DNA from: Oscillospiraceae bacterium
GTDB lineage: Bacteria; Bacillota; Clostridia; Oscillospirales; Oscillospiraceae
Direction of reading: 5' to 3'
Assembly: GCA_029065305.1 (NCBI GenBank)
Contig: JAIEIQ010000054.1
Location: 1 to 8,845 of the forward strand
Length of the DNA: 8,845 nucleotides
Shown: piece by piece, positions 1-5,431 of the stretch
Numbering within the stretch: the first letter of the stretch is position 1
How the letters are laid out: the number at the start of each line of letters is the position of its first letter
Notes under the pieces: generated by a model
Told to the model about the DNA's origin: nothing
The model's input: only the letters and a program-made list of their open reading frames with translations
Database searches by the model: none
Position numbers and translations under genes: made by a program

Positions 1-74
1 CCTATGAGTACATCGACAATAACCGGGAGACCACCATGAAGGTCATCGTGGATGTGGATCCCACCGACGACTGA
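1..74 (+). CDS. C-terminal fragment of an unidentified protein
   Basis: An open frame enters from the left edge and ends at the TGA at 72-74, leaving 23 residues that finish in MKVIVDVDPTDD. The codons are GC-ending like the rest of the window, and a hairpin follows 16 nt after the stop, so this looks like the true 3' end of a gene. The family cannot be identified from so little. The hydrophobic strand followed by Val-Asp-Val-Asp-Pro at the extreme C-terminus recalls the end of PriA primosomal helicases, but this is a weak resemblance and only a guess. There is no sign that it is a sulfatase, which would have been the expected partner of the next gene. Confidence 0.55.
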   Translation, partial: YEYIDNNRETTMKVIVDVDPTDD

Positions 75-89
75 GAGCACAGCAAACAA

Positions 90-121
90 CGCCCCTGTCC
101 TGCTGCGGCGGGACAGGGGCG
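90..121 (+). terminator. Strong hairpin after the first gene, possible terminator
   Basis: The arms CGCCCCTGTCC (90-100) and GGACAGGGGCG (111-121) pair perfectly over 11 bp around a 10-nt loop. It sits between the upstream stop codon and the next promoter, as a terminator would. No T-tract follows on the plus strand (the next bases are CGTGCC), so it is either an imperfect intrinsic terminator or a 3'-end stabilising hairpin. Confidence 0.5.
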
Positions 122-132
122 CGTGCCGCGGC

Positions 133-161
133 TTGCGAAAAACGGCTGTCCATGGTACAAT
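133..161 (+). promoter_or_regulatory. Sigma-A-type promoter for the anSME gene
   Basis: TTGCGA at 133-138 and TACAAT at 156-161 are separated by exactly 17 bp. Transcription would start near 168. That excludes the more upstream in-frame ATG at 152, which lies before the -10 box, and supports the ATG at 191 as the start. Confidence 0.65.
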
Positions 162-190
162 GGAGTCAAACCGAAACGAGGTGTTCCGAT

Positions 191-1303
191 ATGCCGCCTG
201 TGAATGTTCTCATTAAGCCCGCCTCCTCGGCGTGCGATATGAACTGTACCTACTGCTTCTACCGTGATGTGGCCCGGAATCGGGAGGACGCCTTTGCGGG
301 GATGCTCTCCCTGGAGACTATGGAGCGCCTGGTCAAAGCCGCCATAGAGTACGCCGAGGGCTCCTGTACCTTCGCCTTCCAGGGCGGCGAGCCCACCCTG
401 GCGGGAATGGACTTCTACCGGGGAGTCCTGGAGCTTCAGAAGCGGTACGCCAGGCCCGGGGTTACGGTCCACAATTCTATCCAGACCAACGGATACCGCA
501 TCGACGAGGAGTGGGCCCGCTTTTTTGCCGGGGAGCGATTTCTGGTGGGCCTCTCCCTGGACGGCCCGGCGGACCTCCACAACCTCAACCGGAGGGACGG
601 GCAGGGAAAGGGGACCTTCAACCGGGTCCTCCGCGCGGCCAAGCTTTTCGATAAACACGGGGTGGAGTACAACGTCCTGTGCGTGCTCACCGGGAAAAAC
701 GCCCGATCCATCGGACAGATCTACAGCTTCTGCAAAAAGCAGGGCTTCCGCTGGCTCCAGTTCATCCCCTGCCTGGAGCCTCTGGGAGAGGAGCCCGGCA
801 GGGAGCCGTACCACCTCTCCGTCGAGGCCTACGGCGAGTTTCTCATCCGCCTCTTTGACCTGTGGTTCCGGGATCTGGAGAAGGGGGAGTATATCAGCAT
901 CCGGCAGTTTGACAACTGGCTGTCCATCCTTCTGGGCGGCAGGCCGGAGGCCTGCGACATGGCCGGGCACTGCTCGGTCCAGTTTGTGGTGGAGGGGGAC
1001 GGGGGCGTCTACCCCTGCGATTTCTATGTACTGGACCAGTGGCGGCTTGGAACCGTGGGCGAGGATGGCTTTGCCCGGATGCGGGAGAGCGGGACCGCCA
1101 GACAGTTTGTGGAGGCGTCCCTGGAGGTTCCGCAGGAGTGCCGGAGCTGCCCGGCCTATGCGCTCTGCCGGAACGGCTGCCGCCGGACCCGGGTGGTCCG
1201 GCCTGACGGAACAACAGGCCGCAGCCGCTACTGCGAGGCGTACCGCCGCTTTTTTTCGGAGCGGGGCGAGGCCCTGCTGCGGGCCGCGGGGAGGATGAAA
1301 TGA
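191..1303 (+). CDS. Anaerobic sulfatase-maturating enzyme (radical SAM/SPASM, anSME)
   Basis: This cytosolic enzyme oxidises the active-site cysteine or serine of sulfatases to Cα-formylglycine using S-adenosylmethionine and three [4Fe-4S] clusters, without oxygen. The 370-residue product has the same length as the characterised Clostridium perfringens anSME. From recall of that protein, the key positions coincide: the radical SAM motif C15-x3-C19-x2-C22, the catalytic Asp277 in YPCDFY, auxiliary cluster I cysteines C255, C261, C276 and C330, and cluster II cysteines C317, C320, C326 and C348. The N-terminus MPPVNVLIKPASSACDMNC and the AFQGGEPTLAG segment are typical. The ATG at 191 is chosen because GAGGT (178-182) lies 8 nt before it. 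The gene stands alone between its own promoter and terminator. No sulfatase is visible in the window, so its substrate must be encoded elsewhere or lie upstream. A related SPASM peptide-modifying enzyme is less likely given the match. Confidence 0.93.
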   Translation: MPPVNVLIKPASSACDMNCTYCFYRDVARNREDAFAGMLSLETMERLVKAAIEYAEGSCTFAFQGGEPTLAGMDFYRGVLELQKRYARPGVTVHNSIQTNGYRIDEEWARFFAGERFLVGLSLDGPADLHNLNRRDGQGKGTFNRVLRAAKLFDKHGVEYNVLCVLTGKNARSIGQIYSFCKKQGFRWLQFIPCLEPLGEEPGREPYHLSVEAYGEFLIRLFDLWFRDLEKGEYISIRQFDNWLSILLGGRPEACDMAGHCSVQFVVEGDGGVYPCDFYVLDQWRLGTVGEDGFARMRESGTARQFVEASLEVPQECRSCPAYALCRNGCRRTRVVRPDGTTGRSRYCEAYRRFFSERGEALLRAAGRMK

Positions 1304-1314
1304 CAGACAGGAGG

Positions 1315-1364
1315 ACGGCGCTGCTTTTGTGGATTATGCGCAAAAACAGCGCTGTGGTTTTTTT
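1315..1364 (+). terminator. Intrinsic terminator after anSME
   Basis: ACGGCGCTG (1315-1323) pairs with CAGCGCTGT (1347-1355), including one G-T pair. After one mismatch the stem continues as TTTT (1325-1328) with AAAA (1342-1345), around a 13-nt loop. Seven T residues follow at 1358-1364. It begins 11 nt after the anSME stop codon. Confidence 0.65.
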
Positions 1365-1395
1365 GATTTTAGACGTGATATTTCTGAAACAACTC

Positions 1396-1424
1396 TTGAC
1401 TTTTGACATGAAAATGGGTATACT
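1396..1424 (+). promoter_or_regulatory. Promoter of the tRNA-Ser gene
   Basis: TTGACT (1396-1401) and TATACT (1419-1424) are 17 bp apart, close to the sigma-A consensus. Start of transcription near 1431 gives a leader of roughly 36 nt before the mature tRNA. A second TTGACA at 1403-1408 is nearer consensus but only 10 bp from the -10 box, so it is not used as the -35. Confidence 0.75.
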
Positions 1425-1466
1425 AACTTCGGTTGCCAGAGGGCTGCAATTGAAGTAACCGTATAG

Positions 1467-1558
1467 GGAGATGTCGCGTAGCTGGTCGAGCGCGCACGAT
1501 TGGAAATCGTGTATACCCCAAAAGGGTATCGAGAGTTCGAATCTCTCCATCTCCGCCA
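1467..1558 (+). tRNA. tRNA-Ser (anticodon GGA)
   Basis: A full class II tRNA folds here. The acceptor stem GGAGATG (1467-1473) pairs with CATCTCC (1548-1554), followed by discriminator G1555 and an encoded CCA (1556-1558). The anticodon stem CACGA/TCGTG (1495-1499 with 1507-1511) encloses the loop TTGGAAA, with anticodon GGA at 1502-1504, which reads UCC and UCU serine codons. The long variable arm typical of tRNA-Ser is formed by ATACCC (1513-1518) and GGGTAT (1524-1529). The T arm is GAGAG-TTCGAAT-CTCTC (1531-1547). Discriminator G also fits serine. It has its own promoter and terminator. Confidence 0.96.
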
Positions 1559-1583
1559 ATTTGTGTTGATGAAAAGACGCACA

Positions 1584-1625
1584 GCAGAAATACCGCACGA
1601 GAGTGCGGTATTTCTGCATATTTAA
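1584..1625 (+). terminator. Terminator of the tRNA-Ser gene
   Basis: A perfect 15-bp stem, GCAGAAATACCGCAC (1584-1598) with GTGCGGTATTTCTGC (1603-1617), closes a GAGA loop. The T-rich run TTTCTGCATATTT follows its GC-rich core. Because the stem base is A/T symmetrical it could work in both directions, but only the plus-strand tRNA lies beside it. Confidence 0.72.
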
Positions 1626-1643
1626 ACAGAAAACGAAAAAGCG

Positions 1644-1731
1644 GCATTATTTCCAGTGAGATATATAATGCGGATATTTATCTATATTATATATAAAAAT
1701 GCATGAACGAGATATCAGCACTGCATAATGC
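1644..1731 (+). promoter_or_regulatory. AT-rich control region of the XRE gene with repeated heptamer
   Basis: The stretch between the tRNA terminator and the XRE start is far more AT-rich than the genes around it. GCATTAT occurs at 1644-1650 and its inverse ATAATGC at 1665-1671 and 1725-1731. Possible -10 boxes are TATAAT (1664-1669) and TATATT/TATAAA within 1683-1697, but none has a convincing -35 at 17 bp. The heptamers are candidate binding sites for the regulator encoded just downstream; that is an inference. Confidence 0.35.
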
Positions 1732-1748
1732 CTATGAGGTGATGTGCG

Positions 1749-1988
1749 GTGCTGGACCATTTACGCGGACTGCGTGAAGATAAGGATTTAAAGCAGAAAA
1801 ATATGGCCGAGCTTTTAGGGATTGCCCAATCAGCTTACTCCGATTATGAGCGCGGAAAGAGAAATATCCCCAACGATATACTGAAAAAGCTGGCGCTTTT
1901 TCATGAAACCAGCATAGATTATATCCTGGAACTGACCGACGACCCCCGCCCTTATCCGAGAAGGAAAAAACGGCCATGGGAAAAATAA
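1749..1988 (+). CDS. Small XRE-family helix-turn-helix regulator
   Basis: The 79-residue product is essentially one Cro/C1-type DNA-binding domain. It has LRGLREDKDLKQKNMAELLG (residues 5-24), then the recognition-helix segment IAQSAYSDYERGKRNIP (25-41), ending with the helix that carries TSIDYILELTDD, common in Firmicute XRE repressors. A basic tail (RPYPRRKKRPWEK) follows and there is no second domain. The start is GTG at 1749, preceded by GAGGT (1736-1740) at 8 nt. The gene is noticeably richer in A and T than comF, which it overlaps by 13 nt, so its stop lies inside the next frame and the two are probably translated together. Target genes cannot be told from the sequence; autoregulation through the repeats upstream is plausible. 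Confidence 0.85.
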   Translation: MLDHLRGLREDKDLKQKNMAELLGIAQSAYSDYERGKRNIPNDILKKLALFHETSIDYILELTDDPRPYPRRKKRPWEK

Positions 1989-2692
1989 TGGACGTGCTCC
2001 TTGATCTCCTCTTCCCGCCCAAATGCGCCTTCTGCGGCGCGCTGATGGAGCGCAGCGGCGCCGGGGTCTGTCCCCGGTGCGAAGCCGCCCTGCCCTACCG
2101 CCCCGACGATCAAGTCCTCCGGGAGATCAACGGCTTCCCCGCCGCCATAACCTTCTACTACGACGAGCCGGTTTCTGACGGCGTCAAAGCCCTCAAGTTC
2201 CGCAAAACCCCGTGGCGGGCGAAAATCTTTGCCCGCTTTCTGTCCCAGACCGCCGGGGAATTTCTGGGCGGGCAGTTCGACGAGATCACCTTCGTTCCCG
2301 TCAGCCTGCGGCGGAACTACGAGCGGGGTTTCGACCAGGCCCGCCTCCTGGCGGACGAAACCGCGAAGCGCTGGAAGCTCCGGGCCGTCCCCACCGTCAA
2401 AAAGGTCCGGAACAACCGCCGCCAGTCCTCCCTGAACGCCCCCGAGGAGCGGGCGGAAAACGTGAAAAACGTCTACCGGGTCCCCCATCCCGAGCGGGTG
2501 GCCGGGCGGCGGTTCCTCCTCATCGACGACGTCCTCACCACCGGCAGCACCATCACCGCCTGCGCCGCCGCCCTTCTGGAGGCGGGGGCGGAATCGGTGG
2601 TCTGCGCCGCTCTGGCCGGGGGCCGCGGGCCCCAAAAGGGGGCTTTGGAGAGGGAGTTGGACGCTTCGGATAAGGACAGCGCTGGAAATTAG
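1976..2692 (+). CDS. comFC: ComF family phosphoribosyltransferase-like protein (ComFC/GntX type)
   Basis: The 238-residue protein has the ComF layout: an N-terminal double CxxC zinc-finger-like part (C17, C20, C32, C35), a central RRNYERGFDQARLLA segment, and a C-terminal type I phosphoribosyltransferase fold with the PRPP loop IDDVLTTGST (residues 183-192). ComF proteins are cytosolic and take part in natural DNA uptake in several bacteria, though in many anaerobes their role is unproven. The helicase partner ComFA is not in the window. The ATG at 1976 has AAGGA (1961-1965) 10 nt upstream. The in-frame ATG at 1988, directly on the XRE stop (TAATG), would lack such spacing but would give a start (MDVLLDLLFPPKC) that also suits the family, so the start is uncertain by four codons. 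No clear terminator follows. Confidence 0.88.
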   Translation: MGKIMDVLLDLLFPPKCAFCGALMERSGAGVCPRCEAALPYRPDDQVLREINGFPAAITFYYDEPVSDGVKALKFRKTPWRAKIFARFLSQTAGEFLGGQFDEITFVPVSLRRNYERGFDQARLLADETAKRWKLRAVPTVKKVRNNRRQSSLNAPEERAENVKNVYRVPHPERVAGRRFLLIDDVLTTGSTITACAAALLEAGAESVVCAALAGGRGPQKGALERELDASDKDSAGN

Positions 2693-2735
2693 CCCAAATT
2701 TCGGCAGATTTCTCGGGAAAATGCGCGGGAATCCC

Positions 2736-2764
2736 TTGCAAAATTTGGACCCGGCAAGTATAAT
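2736..2764 (+). promoter_or_regulatory. Promoter of the mreB-like gene
   Basis: TTGCAA (2736-2741) and a consensus TATAAT (2759-2764) are spaced by 17 bp, and a run of seven T follows from 2766. Transcription from near 2771 gives a leader of about 60 nt before the start at 2833. Confidence 0.75.
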
Positions 2765-2832
2765 GTTTTTTTAGAGTATAAGCGGACGAACTGCTAAGAA
2801 TAGAAATTACGAGAAAATACGAGGTGGAAATT

Positions 2833-3861
2833 ATGTGCGCTTTCGCGAGAGACATCGGTATCGACCTGGGTACCGCTTCCGTGCTGGTATACGTCAAGGG
2901 CAAGGGCATCATCCTCAACGAGCCCTCCGTGGTGGCCATCGACAAAAATAACGGCAAGCTCCTCAAGGTGGGGGAGGAGGCCCGCCAGATGCTGGGCCGC
3001 ACCCCCGGCAATATCATCGCCATCCGTCCCCTGCGGGAGGGCGTCATCTCCGACTACGACATGACCGAGCGGATGCTCCGGGAGTTCATCCGGAAGGTGG
3101 CCGGGTTCATGCTCTTCAAGCCCCGGGTCATCATCTGCGTCCCCTCCGGCATCACCGAGGTGGAGGAGCGCGCCGTGGTGGACGCGGGCATCCAGTCCGG
3201 GTGCCGCCGGGTCTACCTCATTGAGGAGCCCATCGCCGCCGCCATCGGCGCGGGCATCGACATCATGAAGCCCGACGGCCATATGGTGGTGGACATCGGC
3301 GGCGGCACCGCCGATATCGCCGTCATCAGCCTGGGAGGCGTGGTGGAGTCGGCCTCCATTAAGGTGGCCGGGGATCAGTTCAACGAGGCCGTGGTCAAGT
3401 ATATGCGCCGCAAGCACAATATCCTGGTGGGCGACAGCACGGCGGAGAAGATGAAGATCGCCATCGGCTGTGTCTACCCCCGGGAGGAGGAGACCTTCAT
3501 GGATGTGAAGGGCCGCTGTCTCATCACCGGCCTGCCCAAGACCATCACCGTCTCCTCGGAGGAGATGCGGGAGGCATTCGAGGAGCCCACAGAGCGGATT
3601 CTGGAGAGCATCCACGCCGTGCTGGAGCGGACGCCCCCGGAGCTGGTGGCGGACGTGTCCACCAACGGCATCATGATGACCGGCGGCGGGAGCCTGGTCT
3701 ACGGCTTCGACAAGCTCATCACCTCCCGCACGGGCATCGCCACCGCCGTGGCGGAGAACGCCATCGCCTGCGTGGCCGAGGGCACGGGCAAGAGCCTGGA
3801 CATGATCACCGACATGCAGGACGGCACCATCAACCTCTCCCGCCGCCGGCAGATCAACTGA
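2833..3861 (+). CDS. mreB: Rod-shape-determining actin homologue MreB/Mbl
   Basis: MreB-type proteins form membrane-associated filaments that guide the peptidoglycan elongation machinery. The 342-residue product spans the whole actin fold: phosphate-1 loop DIGIDLGTAS (residues 7-16), the EEPIAAAIGAG connecting helix, phosphate-2 loop DIGGGTADI (154-162) and adenosine loop TGGGS around residues 284-286. The N-terminus CAFARDIGIDLGTA plus VKGKGIILNEPSVVAIDKN most resembles Bacillus Mbl, while CVPSGITEVEERAVVDA is like MreB, so the paralogue cannot be fixed. Two loop positions differ from the usual forms (Ser16 for Asn in GTAN, Ala160 for Thr in GGGTT). The ATG at 2833 is chosen because GAGGTGG (2821-2827) sits just upstream; the in-frame GTG at 2824 lies inside that ribosome binding site. 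The gene is alone, with no mreC or mreD following. Confidence 0.93.
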   Translation: MCAFARDIGIDLGTASVLVYVKGKGIILNEPSVVAIDKNNGKLLKVGEEARQMLGRTPGNIIAIRPLREGVISDYDMTERMLREFIRKVAGFMLFKPRVIICVPSGITEVEERAVVDAGIQSGCRRVYLIEEPIAAAIGAGIDIMKPDGHMVVDIGGGTADIAVISLGGVVESASIKVAGDQFNEAVVKYMRRKHNILVGDSTAEKMKIAIGCVYPREEETFMDVKGRCLITGLPKTITVSSEEMREAFEEPTERILESIHAVLERTPPELVADVSTNGIMMTGGGSLVYGFDKLITSRTGIATAVAENAIACVAEGTGKSLDMITDMQDGTINLSRRRQIN

Positions 3862-3868
3862 CCGTCCG

Positions 3869-3890
3869 CCGGATGGTTTTTCCGGTTTTT
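3869..3890 (+). terminator. Weak intrinsic terminator after mreB
   Basis: CCGGA (3869-3873) pairs with TCCGG (3881-3885) around a 7-nt loop and is followed directly by TTTTT (3886-3890). The stem is only 5 bp, so read-through into the next gene is possible. Confidence 0.45.
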
Positions 3891-3901
3891 CGGATTTCCT
3901 C

Positions 3902-3930
3902 TTGCAAAACCGGCGGGCATCTGGTAGAAT
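3902..3930 (+). promoter_or_regulatory. Promoter of the 4010-4789 membrane protein gene
   Basis: TTGCAA (3902-3907) and TAGAAT (3925-3930) are 17 bp apart. Initiation near 3937 leaves a leader of about 73 nt and excludes in-frame starts upstream of that point, supporting the ATG at 4010. Confidence 0.65.
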
Positions 3931-4009
3931 ATTCTGGCGCTGTGCCGTGGGACAGGCCCCCGGCGCGGCCTCGCGTCTCACTTTATTCCTTTCGGAGGTT
4001 TGCATAAGA

Positions 4010-4789
4010 ATGGCTAAAAAATCAATCAGTCAGAAGCGGGCGGAGCGCCAGCAGCAGGAAAATCAGGCGCTGAGCCGCGTGTTCCTCGTATTCCTGCTGG
4101 GGCTTGCCGCGGAGTGCTATCTCTTCCTGGTCTACCGCAACTATGTGGTGGGCACCGTCCCGGCCATGCTGGCCTGGCGGAACGTGCTCAAGTACGGCGG
4201 CATCATCGGTCTGGTTCTGCTCCTGGCGGGAGCCGCCGGGGCCGCGCTGTATTTCCGGAAGGGCGAGGGCAAAAAGGGCGCTATTGCCTGCTGGTGCGCC
4301 GGCGTGGGGGCGTTTTTCGCCGTGTCCGGCTGGATGATGTACACCTTCTACCCCGCCGGGGTGACGGTGATGTGCGTGATGGTGCCGGTGCTGACGGTGT
4401 TGGGGCTGGTGCTGTTCCTGTACCAGCGGGAGTGCTTTTTGACCACCCTGGCCCTGTGCGGGTCCTTCCTGGCGGTGTGGGTCTGCGGCGACGGGCTCAA
4501 CAGCCCCAACTGGCGGATCCCCATCATCATCGGAGCGGTGCTGGGCCTGCTGATACTGGCGGCGCTGGCCCTGCTGGTGCGGAAGGCGCAGCAGGACGAG
4601 GGGAAGCTGATGGGCCTGCGGGTCCTGCCGGTGGACTGCGCCTATCCGGTGGTGTACGCCGCTCTGGCGGTGTGCTTCGTGTGCGTGCTGGCCGCAGTGG
4701 TCTACGCGCCTGCCGCCTACTATATCCAGTGGGTGCTGGGGATCGCCCTCTTCGCGGAGATGGTCTACTTCACCACAAAAATGATGTGA
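4010..4789 (+). CDS. Unrecognised polytopic membrane protein, about eight helices
   Basis: I do not recognise a family. The 259-residue product begins with a charged cytosolic-looking segment (MAKKSISQKRAERQQQ, residues 1-16). Hydrophobic stretches follow at about 23-42, 63-82, 91-111, 118-138, 143-160, 170-190, 212-232 and 237-254, consistent with eight membrane helices and almost no soluble domain. Ten cysteines are spread through the helices (36, 94, 96, 122, 142, 150, 159, 210, 222, 225), which is many for a protein of this size. There are no transport motifs or catalytic residues I can name. The ATG at 4010 follows GGAGG (3994-3998) at 11 nt. It has its own promoter and a strong terminator, so it is probably transcribed alone. 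Position after mreB might hint at an envelope role, but the separate promoter weakens that link. Confidence 0.8.
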   Translation: MAKKSISQKRAERQQQENQALSRVFLVFLLGLAAECYLFLVYRNYVVGTVPAMLAWRNVLKYGGIIGLVLLLAGAAGAALYFRKGEGKKGAIACWCAGVGAFFAVSGWMMYTFYPAGVTVMCVMVPVLTVLGLVLFLYQRECFLTTLALCGSFLAVWVCGDGLNSPNWRIPIIIGAVLGLLILAALALLVRKAQQDEGKLMGLRVLPVDCAYPVVYAALAVCFVCVLAAVVYAPAAYYIQWVLGIALFAEMVYFTTKMM

Positions 4790-4806
4790 CGGCAGCTGTG
4801 CCGCCT

Positions 4807-4836
4807 GGGGGCCGCCCGGAGCGGCCCCCTGTTTTT
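4807..4836 (+). terminator. Strong intrinsic terminator after the eight-helix protein gene
   Basis: GGGGGCCGC (4807-4815) pairs perfectly with GCGGCCCCC (4821-4829) around a 5-nt loop, followed by TG and TTTTT (4832-4836). It ends only 4 nt before the ribosome binding site of the next gene, so the next unit needs read-through or a promoter that I could not find. Confidence 0.85.
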
Positions 4837-4852
4837 GACCGGAGGGACAGGA

Positions 4853-5431
4853 ATGGACTACGAAATTCTCCGCGCCTACAGCGGCGGTGATATGGCGGAT
4901 TTCTACCGGGCCTACCGCCTCAGGCGCAGTCTCCGGCCCGCCCCCGGGCAGGCCAGCCCGGCGATGCAGTCCGCTCTGGCGGCGGTTTTCCTGCTCATGG
5001 GCTGCGCGGGGATCTGGTTTTCCCTGGGCAGGGAGGGCACGCTGCACGGGGAGCTTCTGCGCTGGGTGTCCGTGTTCTGGCTTGGACTCGGAGGACTGCT
5101 TCTGGTGGGCGGCCTGGGCGTCACCGGCGGCACCCGGTCCAGGCGGGAGCGGCAGGCGGCGGAGAACTCCAAGGGGTACTACCGGTTTTCGGAGACCGGC
5201 TTTGCCACCTACATAGGGGATGCGGCCTACGCCTGCAACTACGCGGCAGTGGAGGCTGTTCTGGAGGACGAGGGGCATTTTTTCCTCTTCATGCCCCAGA
5301 ACGCGGGCCACATCCTCTGTAAATCCGCCTTTACCCAGGGAGATCCGGAGCGCTTCCGGGCCTTCCTGGCGGAGCGGACGGGGATGGAAGTGATACAGCT
5401 TCCCCGGCGGCAGAAAGGAGCGTTTATATGA
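4853..5431 (+). CDS. YcxB-like membrane protein
   Basis: The 192-residue product has a cytosolic N-terminus (about 1-38), two membrane helices (about 41-59 and 72-90) and a C-terminal soluble domain. That domain's pattern, YYRFSETGF, then a VEAVLEDEGHFFLFM strand pair and a final AFTQGDPERFRAFL helix, matches YcxB-type domains (a PH-like fold in Firmicute membrane proteins of unknown function). The ATG at 4853 lies 7 nt after GGAGG (4841-4845); an in-frame TTG further upstream falls inside the terminator T-tract and is rejected. The stop overlaps the next start codon (ATGA at 5428-5431), so translation is coupled to the DUF4430 gene. Its role is unknown; the coupling suggests it serves the same membrane process as the next two genes. 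Confidence 0.72.
   Translation: MDYEILRAYSGGDMADFYRAYRLRRSLRPAPGQASPAMQSALAAVFLLMGCAGIWFSLGREGTLHGELLRWVSVFWLGLGGLLLVGGLGVTGGTRSRRERQAAENSKGYYRFSETGFATYIGDAAYACNYAAVEAVLEDEGHFFLFMPQNAGHILCKSAFTQGDPERFRAFLAERTGMEVIQLPRRQKGAFI

Noticed and set aside
152..190. Earlier in-frame ATG for anSME
   Set aside because: It lies upstream of the -10 box at 156-161, lacks a ribosome binding site and would add residues absent from the family.
2..970. Long open frame on the minus strand opposite the anSME gene
   Set aside because: It has no ribosome binding site or recognisable motif and lies opposite a gene whose catalytic residues are all in place; long antisense frames are expected in GC-rich DNA.
2694..2748. 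Inverted repeat CCAAATTT/AAATTTGG around the comF-mreB gap
   Set aside because: The 39-nt spacer and the self-complementary AAATTT core make chance likely, and it does not form a terminator.
2824..2832. GTG start for mreB
   Set aside because: The codon is part of the GAGGTGG ribosome binding site of the ATG at 2833.
3902..4009. Extended N-terminus for the eight-helix protein
   Set aside because: It would begin at the -35 box of the gene's own promoter; the ATG at 4010 has GGAGG upstream.
2794..5311. Long minus-strand frames (2794-4005 and 4022-5311) opposite mreB and the membrane-protein genes
   Set aside because: Their translations are rich in His, Gly, Ala and Gln with no domain pattern, and promoters, ribosome binding sites and terminators all fit the plus-strand genes.
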